Assembly: GCF_047511655.1 (NCBI RefSeq)
Contig: NC_133402.1
Location: 68,142,951 to 68,206,950 of the forward strand
Direction: 5' to 3'
DNA length: 64,000 nucleotides
Source of the DNA: Castor canadensis
Taxonomy: Eukaryota; Chordata; Mammalia; Rodentia; Castoridae
Shown: one piece after another, positions 36,136 through 48,682 of the stretch
Layout: each line of letters opens with the position of its first letter
Position numbering within the stretch: position 1 is the stretch's first letter
Position numbers and translations under genes: made by a program
Notes under the pieces: model-generated
Database searches by the model: none
The model's input: only the letters and a program-made list of their open reading frames with translations
What the model was told of the DNA's origin: nothing

Positions 36136-37084
36136 AAAAAATGAAACCAAACCCAAAACAGGAACCAGAACAAAAGCAGAGTAACAGTGGTTAGAAAGTT
36201 AGGATAGCAAACATAGAAGATATGATCTGGGAACCAAAGAACATCAGTTTCAAGAAGGAAACAAGCCTGACTATAATTCCTAATTTGTACTCATTCTATG
36301 TACAAAGGTTTAGCGATGCCTTGCACAGCAAGACAACGGAAAGGGAAGCAGGTAATATACTCAGGGAGAGGCACAAGTGACACCTAGGCCTCCCAAGGTG
36401 TGTTTCTACAGAGGTGGTAGCAAAAACCAGCCTACTGTGGGCTGAGGAGAATTAAACATAAAACAGAAAGGCAAAAACACGAAGTGAGGGTGAAGTATGA
36501 AAAAATAAAGGCCAAAATGCAGAGCATTTCTTCAAGAAATCTGCTGGGGAAGAAATTCAGTCTGAGAAGCCTGAATGGATGGGTGGCGATGACTTGGACA
36601 AAACTCAACTCTGTGGAGAAAGAACTATAGTTCCAGTATTTCTCAACAGATATCAGGCTATATATGTGCATACGTAAATGAAGGAGGGGTTTCTTCTTGA
36701 AAGGCTAAGTAACTATCTAAGTGAGTACCCAGAACTACTGCTGGTGGAAGTGGGATGGCACCCAGGTCTTGCTTATTTAACTGGATTGTTTTCCTTATTT
36801 TAAGACAAAACTAGTCAGTTTACAAATAGTCTTAAATTATACATCTTTACCATGGAGGGTGGAACACATGTAGCAGAACCAGGAATACAAACCAAATCCT
36901 GTATGATCAATTAACGTTTCTTTACTCTTCCTACTACAAATCTTCTCAATTACTTGCATTCAGCAAATACATTCCCCATTCACTTAGCAGATCCGGAATG
37001 ATGACCAAGTGCATCTCCAGCAGTGTCCTCTCTGAGATGAATGTAAGTACCATCAAGTTGTGCGTGAAGGCTTTAAAGACTTAC

Positions 37085-37182
37085 TATCCAGTTGCTCAGC
37101 ACAGAGAGTGGACAGACGATCAGCGTTGTTCTTGGTCTCTCTTGAACCTCAGATTTCTTTGAACCCTCAGCCGCAGATGCTC
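37085..37182 (-). CDS. HLTF: HLTF exon 14: helicase motif Ia region
   Basis: Residues 462-494: ASAAEGSKKSEVQERPR, then TTLIVCPLSVLSNWI, the SNF2 motif Ia where the ATPase core resumes after the linker. The acceptor is ttgtag and the donor gtaagt. Confidence 0.95.
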
Positions 37183-37549
37183 CTACAAGAACAAACCGTC
37201 CACAAAACAGACTTTAGCTGTTCTTTTCCCCTAAAGTAAACAAGGTGCTTCCATGAAAAGAAACATCAAGAATTAAAAAGTAAAAGGACTTCCATCTCTA
37301 GTAACAAAGTTAAAAGGGACTGAATTTTGACTTGTCACTTTAAAAAACTAAAAATTCAGATAGTGCCCATTTATTAGAAGAGCCTGAGGATTACGACTTG
37401 GATGGGCACAAGAAGGCAATCTGTAGCACATCCTGATGGTCACAGTCACTGCAGTGAACACCTGTTTCACGCAGCTCTCTAATTTGTACGATACCTAATG
37501 GAGCAAACTTCAAGACAGACCCAATCATCCTGCTGTTCACACTTCTACA

Positions 37550-37760
37550 GGCCCCTTCCACATCCTACCAGGATTGGTCTCTGTGGCCAAGAGAACATGG
37601 CTGAAATTATTTATGTGGCTTACATTCCAACAGGGGAGACAACGATAGCCGTACACACAGAACAATGTCAGGTATTGGTAAGTACGAAGAAGCAATCAGG
37701 AAGTGGCCATGAGTATAAAATTGTGGGAGGAAGGGTTAGGAAGACTGTTGCTGCCTGTCT
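37550..37760 (+). repeat. Ancient mammalian interspersed repeat fragment (family unnamed)
   Basis: The order 'ttacattccaacaggggagacaa', then 'acaatgtcaggt' and 'gaagaagcaatcaggaagtg' recalls a common mammalian repeat with 'gagcttacattctagtggg'. I cannot assign the family with confidence. Confidence 0.45.
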
Positions 37761-38579
37761 TAGGTAAACCACTGATTAGAACCCAAATGAAGCAAAACGA
37801 AAGCCAAACAAATATCCAGGGAAAGAGGGTTAGAAAGCAGTCCTTCGGTGCTAAAAGCATGGAAATCCTTATTTTCAAGAGTTTCCATCATCTAAACCTA
37901 ACATAACGGTTCCTTTTGGAGAGCTCTTTACTCGGTACTTACCACCTTTCAGTTTATTAAAGAGTATCACACAAATTTCTGATGTTTAATTCAAATGTTT
38001 CATTGTTGCTTAACATGGAGGTCCTCTTAGCCAATGGAGTGACACATTGTTGTGTCACTATTATAAACTGGGATACAACGATACCCTATTTTCCTCTCAG
38101 TGTGACAGTTTACTCACTCAGTAGCCAGCTAATCTCCTCAGACTCAGCCACGCCACATCCACACAAACCCTGAAAAACCTCACAATGGCTTAAGGCCTTT
38201 AAGTTCCATGACTTGAGGATTCTGCTCCTTGATAGTAAATGTGACTTAACTGTCTAAAGCTTACATTCAGAGTTTGTTTTTCTGTTTTGTTTTGTTTTTT
38301 GTTAAGTTAGCTGAGCAAGAAATTCTGTCAAATAAAAACATTTCTCCTTGGGGGGGAGGGTCCTTTCAAAGGAGAGCTAAGTGTAACTTGAATCTATGTG
38401 CACCCCTGTCCCGACTTCTTGCCTTTTCTCTATCATTGAAGTGTTTACAGTGAGGCTGGCTCCTTCATCAGCCCAGGACAGAAGAGACAGGGAGGAGCGA
38501 CACTAAGACTTAAAAATACATGTAATACTTTTAATAATGCACAAGCTTTTAATTTATGATGAAGTATGACAAACAAAAA

Positions 38580-38667
38580 ACTGGCTCAAGTAGTAGCTCC
38601 TGACTAGCAATGTAAACCTGAGTTCAAGCCCCATACCACCAAAACTAAATAAATAAATAAATAAACC
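38580..38667 (+). repeat. ID-like SINE
   Basis: Diverged unit with gagttcaagccccataccac and an (AAAT)n tail. Confidence 0.7.
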
Positions 38668-38754
38668 CTGAGCACACTATAATAAACATCCATGTGGTAA
38701 CAACCTGCATAAACATTTACCCATATTTGCTTCAAGTTCATTTCCTTTGTTAGG

Positions 38755-38845
38755 TTTTTTCTTTTCTGGATGGTACCGGGGTTTGAACTCAGGGCCTGTA
38801 CTTATTAGGGAGGGACTCTACAGTTTGAGCCACACCTCCAGCCCG
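38755..38845 (-). repeat. ID-like SINE
   Basis: Minus-strand copy: ggtttgaactcagggcctg and ctggaggtgtggctcaaac as read on the two strands. Confidence 0.75.
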
Positions 38846-38859
38846 TTGTTTCCTTCTTG

Positions 38860-39240
38860 AAAGAAAACATTTCAGTAGCTTGCACTGTGTGCCCTTTCGA
38901 TGCACGTTTTTATAGATTTACGATGTCTGCTTACCCATACGACACCCGTGTGACTGTAAGCTGCACATAACACAGTACCACACTGTACCTATGCTTCATC
39001 CGACGTGCTTTTTCTCAGTGCTCCGTGTATGACATCTCTTACTGGTAACTGTGGCTCTAGTGTTCTCACTCTCATCGATCCACACCAGCATGCTACAGGA
39101 GGAGGCTGTAATTTGTTTTCCATTTCCCTACTGGAAAACATTTACGTTGCTCCCAGCATTGTGCCGAAACAGAGCTGTAATAAGTGTTTTCCCATCTAAC
39201 TGTATGAGTCTGTAGATGTACATGGTCCATCTTCAGCTTC
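38860..39240 (-). repeat. Possible L1M relic
   Basis: Contains the sort of 'tccatttccctactggaaaac…gttgctcccagcattgtg' text seen in antisense L1M 3' regions. Weak. Confidence 0.35.
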
Positions 39241-39604
39241 ATTACATTCTGCCTAGTTATTCTTCATGGTAATCAACACCCCCTTCTCGAGTTCTTCTGC
39301 AGCACAACTTGCTTTCCTTGGTACTCTAAGATTTTTAAATGCTTGAAACTCAATTTGCATTTTCCCATACCTGCGTCTGTAGATCTTTTTTTGCGTTTCT
39401 CTGTAAGGACTGTGCATCCATATCCTTCAGTACCCTATTAGGTTGTCTCCTGCCGACTAATTCGTAAGGAATTCTTGCAGTGTAGATTCTAATCCTTTGT
39501 ATTACACTTACTACACAGACCTTCTTCAGCCTACCATTTTTCACTTTATGTGCCTTTTGATGCATGAAAATCTGAGATGTAGAATTTAAATATTTTCTAA
39601 GAAT

Positions 39605-39664
39605 TTTTTTCTTTTTTGCGGTACTGGGTTTGAACTCGCATTTGCTCCATTCCACCAGCCCTCA
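39605..39664 (-). repeat. ID-like SINE fragment
   Basis: ttttgcggtactgggtttga and ccattccaccagccc flank a shortened copy. Confidence 0.65.
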
Positions 39665-40339
39665 TGGATATTTTCCTTACGACTTTTTGTGTCTTGCTAA
39701 AAAAACCCACTATCTACCACAGGCCCAGCAGGCCCATGAATCCCTCTCTACTCACTGACTCCTGCTTCTATTCCAGAGATGTTTATTCTGGTTCTAACAC
39801 AGCTGTGACACTTTAATGGTCTTTCCTGTATCACTGCTATGTGACTGCAGCAGAAAGGGGCTTCTATGCATGAACTTAATTCTATCAACCAAAAAGTTCC
39901 ATATTTCTTTAAATTTCTAAAATTAGAGTCAAGAGTATCTGAAATTTCTAGTTTATTCTTAGGCCAAAAGTTAACTCTTTTTCTCATGGGTTAACTCAAA
40001 TAATACCTTCGTAAACAGGCCCCCTCAATCAATCTTTATTGCATTTATTCGATTCTTCCTTTTCTTCTCACCCCTCAGCATTTAACATTACATATTTACT
40101 TATCTGCTGTCTGTCCCCACTGGTGCGTTAAAGACCCATGAGCACAGACTTTGCCCTATGTCCATCATTTAAGAGACCCAGTGCAGGGACATCGTTTGTC
40201 CTGGATCTTTAACCTTAGTTCTCTCTCTTCTAACCTCAAATGTGTACACTCTTAAACACTGCTGTTTTCCTATACTGCTGTTTTCCTACGCACTACAAAA
40301 CACAAAACTAGGATAAAAGTAAGTGATAGAAGGTTAATG

Positions 40340-40690
40340 TGATTAACATACAATGTACACATGTGTGAGATACCACGGTGAAACCCTCTTGAACAATCAA
40401 TCTGCACATAAGAAAATGAAATCAGGAAGGTAAAATCAGGTCCTGCTTAGGGGTGGAAACCAGTGGAAGGGAGAGGGTAAATGGAGAGGGTGAATACAGT
40501 GGATGTATTTTGTATTTATGTATGAAAATAAAATGAAATCTGTTGAAACTATTCTAAGAAGGGGGTGGAGGGGAGGGAGAAGGGGGTGGAGGGTGAACTA
40601 ACTAAGATATATTGGAAGTACATGTGAAAACGGCGCAACGCCCCCAACAACTATTACATGTTACAAAAAAGTTCTAATAAAGATCACTAA
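40340..40690 (+). repeat. L1 LINE 3' UTR
   Basis: G-rich tract gggggtggaggggagggaga followed by gaactaactaagatatattg and an A-rich end, the rodent-type L1 3' UTR, matching the minus-strand fragment at 32745. Confidence 0.65.
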
Positions 40691-41023
40691 CATTCCCAAA
40701 TGAAAAGCAAATTCTAATACTCCAAATTAAATCCTTACTACAATTTAATCCAAATTAAGCTAAGCTTTAAGTAACTATAAGTTATTTTGTGCCTTCACTA
40801 GAAGAAATACCTTTGCTGCTCAAGAGAAAGAACAGAAAGAACCCCCATGATATTTTGGCCTTTGTAAAGCAAGCGCAGTAAACAAAGCACAAGACATAGT
40901 TCTTTTCCTTTTTGCTACTTCCTAAACTTCTTGGAGTATGATTTTTCTAACTTGTGCGATTTCACTTTTTTTCATTGAAAGAGAAAAAACAAAATAAAAG
41001 GTAACAGTAGCAGACCACCTGAC

Positions 41024-41113
41024 CTTTCTTCACCACTTTCTTCTTTGCCATGGAGGCAGACGAAGCTATCGCACGTGCAAAGGCACCGTCTTCTTTCACC
41101 TTAGAAGGCCCTG
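41024..41113 (-). CDS. HLTF: HLTF exon 13: basic linker
   Basis: Residues 432-462: AGPSKVKEDGAFARAIASS, MAKKKVVKK. A 90-base exon with a CAGCAG tandem acceptor at its start; the second choice removes one alanine. The donor is gtcagg, weaker than average. This linker evolves fast. Confidence 0.88.
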
Positions 41114-41867
41114 CTGAAAGAAAAGAATCGCAATCATGAAGACGTTCTCAGATTCTGTCTTTCCTGAGCTTAGGGACAGGCACTTTCTGAGGACGGGAAA
41201 TGCAATACAACTTCTACAGTCCCTATTTTAACAGATTACTAAATAAAAGTACTACTTGGTAATCAAAACTGCCACCTCTGATACTAAGCACATCTCTCCA
41301 ACTCAGAGCAGTAATGTAAGCAGCCACTCTAGGGCTGCTGGTTCTTCTGAGGAAAAGAAGTGAGAGGGGCAGCAGGCACTCGCAAAGTGATTTGGCTCTC
41401 AGAAAAACAATCTCTCAAGGAAACAGGTGTTTGACTCCTAGTGATAAGGCTGCCAAATTTTCAGATTAGTTCTATAGTAGTGATCAGTTATTTTCCATAT
41501 GTAATACAATTTCTCAACTAACAGGAATACAATATGGTCTGCATTAAAGGAAAATAAAGTATGCTTTAAAGGAAAAGATGACAATGATTATTTTTACAAC
41601 TGTGTAATAAGGTGAATACTGGCAAGAAGGCACACCAAGCTAACTTTGTTAATTGCTATCTATGCATAGGATATACTGTCTTATTGAAGCTGTAAGTGTT
41701 AAAAAGTATATTGTCCGTTAGATTTTAATTTAAACTATTCATTGAATGTGCTTTGTCTAATACATATGCTTAAGTTCCGTGAAGAATTAGACATGCAAAT
41801 CAGCAGGGTTTTACTTTAATAATCTCTAAGTATGGATAATGACTATGGAGAAGTATAATACACATAC

Positions 41868-41912
41868 CTTTTACCCTACTTTTAGTCTCTGATGGCACAT
41901 TTTTCAGTCTGC
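41868..41912 (-). CDS. HLTF: HLTF exon 12: 45-nt micro-exon
   Basis: Residues 417-432: GRLKNVPSETKSRVK. It is a multiple of three, so it can be skipped without a frameshift. The preceding intron is only 89 bases (41913-42001). The acceptor is ttttag and the donor gtatgt. Confidence 0.9.
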
Positions 41913-42001
41913 CTAAAATCCAAACCAGAAAACACATAAAAATGGCACACTAGAAAATAAGAATAAAGGATACATTACCAAACCAAATGTCTACACGTTA
42001 C

Positions 42002-42081
42002 CTTTCATTTTCTGTGGCAACTCGTTTGTCTCAATGTCCTCAGAGTCACTGCTTTCAATGTACTGGACAGCAATTTTTCTT
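42002..42081 (-). CDS. HLTF: HLTF exon 11: acidic linker
   Basis: Residues 390-417: RRKIAVQYIESSDSEDIETN, ELPQKMK. The basic RPKRRK formed across the exon 10/11 junction could be a nuclear localisation signal, and the SSDSED stretch resembles a CK2 phosphorylation site; both are inference. The acceptor is ttttag and the donor gtaacg. Confidence 0.94.
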
Positions 42082-43159
42082 CTAAAATTAAGTGCACATA
42101 AATTTTTTATCAATCCAAACCAAAAAAAATAGGATATAGCAACACGCTTAATAAACACAACACACATGCTTTTGTCCCTGCTTTTGAAATTTTTTCAAGG
42201 GAAAGATTGACAAATGAATATTAATCTGCTAAACGTATTTTACAGTACCACTGACCTCATTTTAATAATGAGTTCAGCATATAAATGAGAACATTTATAT
42301 GAAACTATAAAAACAATTGACTCTTATCAGAGCTAATACTTCTAACTCTCCTAAGCCTCAGCTTTCTGACTTGGAAAATGGCAGTAAAAATGCAATCCAT
42401 CTTAAAGCATAAAATGTTACTGCATACACAAGTCCCTAGAACAGTTAATATGTCTAGATTAGCAATAACAGGAATGCTGACTGTCCTTGTCACAGTTTTC
42501 CCCATGTCCTTTCCTCCGATCTAGCTTACCTAAAGTGCTCTGCTACCCAGTGTTATGGTCAGTATCATATCTGTAGATACTGATGGTATACTGCACAATT
42601 TAACAAAAGCCCAGTATTTAGACATACTTCAGAGAATAAAGTAAGTTTTTTAAATTAACATATGTAAGGTAAGATTAGAGGGGAATGATGTGTTTTATTC
42701 AAATTCTCCCTAAATTCTAATCTATGTTAGTATAATACTGTCCCATAAGTAACTTTATCACGTCTTATTACCATTACTGGTGAAGTGAGAAAGAACTGGA
42801 AATATCAAAGAATGCCTTTGTCAAGCCATCCAGTAAGTATTCTTCAGCTTTCATCCCCTAAAATCCATAAAGAAAACCCTTCTAAAGTCTCAACAGAAAC
42901 AGAAACCCCAAGAGCTAGACCTTAGTTCCTAGGTGAAATAGGAAAAAAGTGATAAAAGAGTGATTATTAATAATTAACAATTTACTTCTACAGATCAGTA
43001 TTACTTTTCTTCACTTGTAAAATGAGAACACCCTACCTAAGTCAGGATGATTTGCAATATGAAATAACTGTTTGAGATATTATAGTCATCTCTTCTTTTT
43101 ATATAAGAAAATAGAGTTTAAATAAACAAATTTCAAATAATCAAACCGCAATAGTTTAC

Positions 43160-43253
43160 CTTTTGGGGCGCGAGTTAGATAACTCTGACATGGGATACTT
43201 TTTCTTCTCCTTGGTATCCGAAATACTGGGTTCTTCACTACCTCTAGATTCTT
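43160..43253 (-). CDS. HLTF: HLTF exon 10: linker
   Basis: Residues 359-390: ESRGSEEPSISDTKEKKK, MSELSNSRPK. SISD and MSEL.SSRPK are shared with human HLTF. It is lysine-rich and ends in the first two bases of an arginine. The acceptor is aaatag and the donor gtaaac. Confidence 0.92.
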
Positions 43254-43819
43254 CTATTTCAAAGAAAAGGACAAATACACAGATAATTACCAAAGTGTCT
43301 TAAAATCATTGTTTTCCAACCACTGATTTTCCATTTTCTTAACTACTTTGCCCTTTTAAGCCCCCGTTCTCTCAATGAAACAAACAGCCAGCTCCTCTTT
43401 GTACTGTTCCTAAACTAGGATTTACCCATTAGGTAGCACCCTGAATTTGTTATGACCCTCTTTCCCCAACAGTCATCCAGTCAAACCCCATACTGGCTGA
43501 ACTTTCTTCTGTACCACGGCAGATAAGAGCTGCTAGAAAACAACACAACAACAAAACAAAACAGGTGCTGTTATAAATTTACATTTCTAAGTCTTAGCCG
43601 TGAAGCTGTGACTTCATGTCCCTTAGTAGCTCCTTCCTTATCACTGTTTGGCTCCCCTAGCTAGTCTCTAGAATAATCCACACATTGGATCGTCTGCCTG
43701 GATTCTAATTCCTTTTATTCCCAGATACTCTACTGGAATTCTCCAGTTTGGTGGAGAGATAGATGATTGGGAAAATATAAAGCAAGTATCAGCAGGTCAC
43801 ACTCAGAGCTAAAGCTTAC

Positions 43820-43904
43820 CTTTGCTGAGTCCCTCCACCTTCTCACTGGCCCTGTTTCCTCCAGGTCTTGCAGCCTCATTGAGAACACTACAGTCCTTAC
43901 ATTC
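43820..43904 (-). CDS. HLTF: HLTF exon 9: variable linker
   Basis: Residues 331-359: ECKDCSVLNEAARPGGN, RASEKVEGLSK. It differs considerably from the human exon as I remember it, but keeps the SEK…GLSK end and the expected phases. The acceptor is acccag and the donor gtaagc. It belongs to the disordered insert inside lobe 1. Confidence 0.85.
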
Positions 43905-45334
43905 CTGGGTGAAAAGGCAGATTTCCTCAATGGCACTACTGTCAGTTTTAAGTGAACTGAAATGAATCCTGTATTATGTCGCTCTACTTTCCTAAAAGAA
44001 AACCACCTGATTCTGGAGCAATGGCAGCGAGGGAGGTGAGTAAAAATATGCAAATCAATTCAAAATTTTTGCACTAGTATCTCAAAAATGAAGACTAGCT
44101 GGTCTTCCCCTTTCCAGAAAGAATACAAATAGAAAACCTCCATTACACATGCTACCATGAGAAAAACTTATGAAGTGGGATTGACATTAGAATAAAGAAT
44201 TCCCACATTACTGAAGAAATTTTTCAAACCAAGACTCCCTATTCAGGGCACAATTGGATGCCATTAACCACATCCCCCCCTCTCGAATCACCATGTCCTA
44301 CAGGTGCCAAGTACAGGCCTGACAGAGCCCTCCACTTTTACCCGGAGCTATCCCTCTTGCCCTGACTTGCCCTTTTTCTCTTCCCGTGTGCTCTCACCTT
44401 GTTATAAAATGCACTACTGTATACATGCATCCAAAAAAATGTCCCAAATTAGAACTTTAAACACTGCATAAAGTCTCACTGAAAACACGGATGGAACTGG
44501 GTTACAGCCAGTAGAGCTTGTGTGGAGTATGTAGAGGACTGTGTTTAATTGTCACCATCTGCTTTTAATGGTACCAGTCTGAGCAAATTAAAAATCTAAA
44601 ATGTGACACTTTCAGAGATATTTAACTTGAAGAGTTAGTTAAAGCACTTAGCGCCAAGAAACAGATGCTAAATATTTATCAAATATTGTTGGATCTTCAA
44701 TAACCAGTATAACTTTATATTGAACAGCATGCAAAATAAAATCTAAATTTTATCCACACATAAAGAAATTCCTTTACATTACTCATTAAACTAAATGATT
44801 TGGTCCAGCAAGCTTATTCTTCATAGAATTCAAAGATAAACTTTCTATGAAGTTCAACCTGTATAAATTCATACAATGCTCCAACCTAAAGAAATTTAAA
44901 TCAATGGCACTTCACTCCAAGTTTGGAATATCTAGATCTACTTGAAATAGTGAAATTTTTGTTGCAATAAATTCTCAGCTAGAAATCACATCTTTAGTTT
45001 CCATTTAAATCAATGCTGCAAATAAATATCCTTAAACCTTCCTATTACACAACTTAAATGTACTGCTGATATTGGAAAAACACAGGGAATCCTGCCTGAC
45101 AATTGAGCATTTATCAACAGATAACTGAGACAGAAGTTGTATATGCTTGTTACCAATACTGGCAACCCCAGAACTTCAGTTTTAATAACCATAGAAAGAA
45201 CAAGACATAAAGCAGCATTACACTATCCAAAGTTAGGAATTGAATCCGAGATTAAAATCTCAATAAAAGTAGAAAGAAGGAAATGCAACCAAGTATAGAA
45301 ATTAATAAAATAAAATCTCAAGAAGCAAGTGACA

Positions 45335-45563
45335 GCCAGTGCAGGTGGCTCATGTCTATAATCCTAGGTACTCTGGAGGCAGAGATCAGGAGGATCATGA
45401 TTCAAAGCCAGCCCAGGCAATTAGTTTGCAAGACCTTATCTTGAAAACACCAACACAAACCAGGGCTGGTGAAATGGCTCAAGTGGAAGAGCACCTGCCT
45501 AGTAAGTGTGAGGCCCTGAGTTCAAATCCCAGTACTGCCAAGAAAAAAGAAAAAAAAAAACAA
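45335..45563 (+). repeat. Composite B1-like plus ID-like SINE
   Basis: Standard composite: gtggctcatgtctataatcc, then gagcacctgcctagtaagtg and ttcaaatcccagtactgcc with A tail. Confidence 0.85.
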
Positions 45564-45717
45564 GCAGGTAAGGACACAAAATAGCATTATGAACATTTTA
45601 ATGCCCACAGCACGTGGGATACATAGTAACACACCTGTACACAGATATTTACAAAATGAAGATGAAACTCCATACACAGATTTGTAACTGGTACTTTTAT
45701 TTTCACTAAAAGATACC

Positions 45718-45790
45718 AAAGGGGCTAAGGGAGTAGTGCTAAAGAACTTTCTCAGAGCCCCTGGATTTAATCCCAGCACCTCAAAAAAAA
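45718..45790 (+). repeat. ID-like SINE, diverged
   Basis: ggggctaagggagtagtgct and ggatttaatcccagcacctc with A tail. Confidence 0.55.
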
Positions 45791-46046
45791 CATGGAAGTG
45801 AGTATTTTTCAAACTAAGATTTTAATATGAAATTTTATGGCCCTATCATAACTTAACTGCTACCTATCAAGAGATATTTTAAACTGTCTGCCTTCAAAAT
45901 AATACTTGGGGGAAAAACTTGTACTACTACCTTTGGAAGAAATAGGTTTCTGATAACAAGTCTCTTAAAAATTACTGAGTAGGTCAAAGATTATGACACC
46001 TTTAAGATTCTTGACATAGACTACCAAATGTCTTCAAGAATGTGAT

Positions 46047-46154
46047 TTGCTGGTGGAGTGACTCAAGTGGTAGAGCACCTGCCTAGCAAGCATGAAGCCA
46101 AGTTCAAACCCTAGTACCAAAAAAAAGTTCAACCCCAGTTTAAAAAAAAAAAAG
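46047..46154 (+). repeat. ID-like SINE
   Basis: ctggtggagtgactcaagtg gtagagcacctgcctagcaa and a mixed A tail. Confidence 0.85.
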
Positions 46155-46321
46155 TGCTACACTCACTCTTATAAATAGTGCCACAAACATCTTGCAAAGA
46201 GCACTAAGCACATCTCAGAAAACATTCTCTATTATCAATTTCTTGGCAATATACTTTAATGAACTTTAAAGGCTTCACAGTACAACAGACTTCACAGAAA
46301 GTGCATTTACTAATCCCTTAC

Positions 46322-46417
46322 CTTCTTCAGGTGATTCTTTTTAGCTCTTTCAACAGGAAGAGGACTGCCATCATGGAAGTTGGTAAGAATTACTGCAATG
46401 GCTGTAAGAGTTTTACC
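46322..46417 (-). CDS. HLTF: HLTF exon 8: Walker A lysine
   Basis: Residues 299-330, 32 full codons: GKTLTAIAVILTNFHDG, then SPLPVERAKKNHLKK. It supplies the ATP-binding GKT (K300). The acceptor is tttaaag and the donor gtaagg. Confidence 0.96.
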
Positions 46418-47180
46418 CTTTAAAATATTTATAAAAGACAAATGGTCAAATTCTAAAACCCAGTTGATTAGAAAACACTACAATTCTAAAATAAAATAAC
46501 CAAATTCTGAGTATCATCCAAAGCTACAGAAGTACATGCTCATCATATTAAATATAAATGCTAATAAAATTATTTCATTTAGCTAAGAAACGCTCTTCCT
46601 CACCCTAGTATTGGGAATTATTAAATGATTACACTACAAAATACTATAAGCATCTCTGAGAGATGTCATGTCATTGAATGACTGATGTTCTAATACTCTG
46701 CATTTAACTTTGAACTATCAATTCTACCATGAATCTATGCACTACTATGTTTGCCGTGAGACTCAGAGCAAACTTAAAAAAAAGGTCACTAACTCCAGTA
46801 TGCACATGGAGAGATAAGCATCTTGTCAAAGTTAGCAAGAGCATGAAGGGCGTATTTCCTATGCATTTTCTTAAATGGAAATATGCTAATTTCTTAGTAT
46901 TTTCAACAGTGGAATTCAGTTACCACTACAGAAATCAACCTCTGGCAATTTTAAAGCCGTATGAAGTAGCACTTTTCAGAGTGTGGACTTTTGGGAGAAT
47001 GGGAGCTCAACACTTTGTAGAACACTGACTGAGACCTTCCTTGGGTGACATCCGCACTGATGCTACAAAAAGCCAGGTGGGAAGAGTGTGGTGGCTTGGC
47101 ATGAAGCGCAAATATCTGGCACCACACCACAGCCATCGAATCCTGGATGCCACGCGCTCGCTCAAAGTGAGAATGCCAGT

Positions 47181-47330
47181 TTCTCTTTTTGGCAGTGCTG
47201 GGGCTTGAACTCAGGGCCTTCTCTTGAGCCACTTCGCCAGCCCTATTTTTGTGAAGGGTCTTTCAAGACAGGGTCGCGCAGACTATTTGTCTGGGTTGGC
47301 TTCGTGCCTCTGAGCAGCTATCTAAGAATG
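47181..47330 (-). repeat. Composite SINE, shortened B1 arm
   Basis: Minus-strand copy with ggcttgaactcagggccttc and a truncated B1 arm. Confidence 0.7.
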
Positions 47331-48300
47331 TTCTTGATCAAACAGTACACGTTAGTTTTTATCTATCAAATCACACCTCTCAACTATGCATTTTTAACAA
47401 AATGGGAAAGGTGCATAAAATACTTAGTGCATATAAACGCAGATGGGTTGGCTTGAGTAAAACCCCATATACTGAGTGGCTACCCCCTCCAGTTGCTTGT
47501 CTGTGAGACACTATTTTACTTGGATGCTCACAGGTAAGTGTCTGGAACATACTTTCCTGACCGTGAACCAAGTGAGGCTGTCATCTTTAAGGGAAACGAT
47601 GGAGAGTGTCTGTGGCAATAATAAAATCTGAACCTTCAATAAAAAATTAGACCGCTGCAGAACTTGTACATGACACTGTGACTACCACAGCTTCCAAAGG
47701 TGAAGTGTATTTTAGGTAAGATCAATGGTAATAACAAAGAATGTAAATTTTTCATACTGTGTCATGAAATGCATTTGACAGATCTGCATAACGTAGTGAG
47801 CCAGTATCTTCTAGGTGAGCCTGGTTACAAAACCGCACATAGGTAAAACAACTATCTGGTGTGCAAGATACACGAATGTATCTGTATGAAAAGATCACTG
47901 GCAGGACCTTAAATTCCATTTATAACTATTAACTTTTAATCAACTAATACTCAAATACCTGCTGGATTTTAGTGCAGCATTAACTAACATACTTACCAAT
48001 TAGCTAAAAAGCCATTAAAATAGCTCTTCCCTTCATTACTATGTATCTGTGTGAGCATAAATTTTCTTCATCTACTTTGAGCACAACATATTCACAACAG
48101 ATTTAAATGAAGAAGCAGGTATGAGAATTCAGCCATTCAGTTGAAGCATCATAAAAAATGCAAAACTGTAACAATGCCACTGTTCACACCAACATTACTA
48201 GTCTTGGAATGGTTACTTTTCATTTAAAAATATGCTACTTATGTTAACAATTAGGAGTTTTGTCAACAGTTTTTATTGCTTTTAAGATACTTGTTTTAGC

Positions 48301-48410
48301 TCAGATGGAGTGGCTCAAGTGGTAGAGCACCTGCCTAGCAAGCCTAGCAAGTGTCAGGCCCTGAGTTCATGCCTCACTACCATCAAAAAAAAAAAAAAGA
48401 AAGAAAATAT
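48301..48410 (+). repeat. ID-like SINE
   Basis: tagagcacctgcctagcaag with a 10-base internal duplication (cctagcaag twice, 48333-48351). Confidence 0.85.
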
Positions 48411-48579
48411 TTGTTTTAATGTTTAATGCTATAAGTATGAACAGATACAGCTCACAAAAAAAGGAAAGCTTTAACATCAAAAAGTATAAGAACTGCTAGT
48501 GCAATGAGTCACGCTTGCCCATCAAGTACTCTAAAATGTCACAATATTTGTGACAGATACAATCTTACTTAACATTGTT

Positions 48580-48682
48580 TTTTTTTAATGTTGTTTTTAG
48601 CAGTGCTGGAGACTGAACTCGGGGCCTTGTGCATGCTACGCAACAAGCAAGCACTCTTCCACTGAGCTGCACCCCCACCCAG
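48580..48682 (-). repeat. ID-like SINE
   Basis: Minus-strand ID element: gcagtgctggagactgaact and cactcttccactgagctgca on the + strand. Confidence 0.75.

Larger units (their letters stand above)
34317..37084 (-). other. HLTF: HLTF intron 14
   Basis: 2.8 kb with four SINEs between 34571 and 36135 and, around 35480-35790, sequence loosely like the unnamed ancient repeat noted at 37550. No other gene. Confidence 0.8.
37183..41023 (-). other. HLTF: HLTF intron 13
   Basis: 3.8 kb with an ancient repeat piece (37550), three SINEs (38580, 38755, 39605), an L1M relic (38860) and an L1 3' UTR (40340). No gene. Confidence 0.8.
43905..46321 (-). other. HLTF: HLTF intron 8
   Basis: 2.4 kb with three SINEs towards its 5' (high-coordinate) half; the rest is AT-rich without recognised elements. 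Confidence 0.8.
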
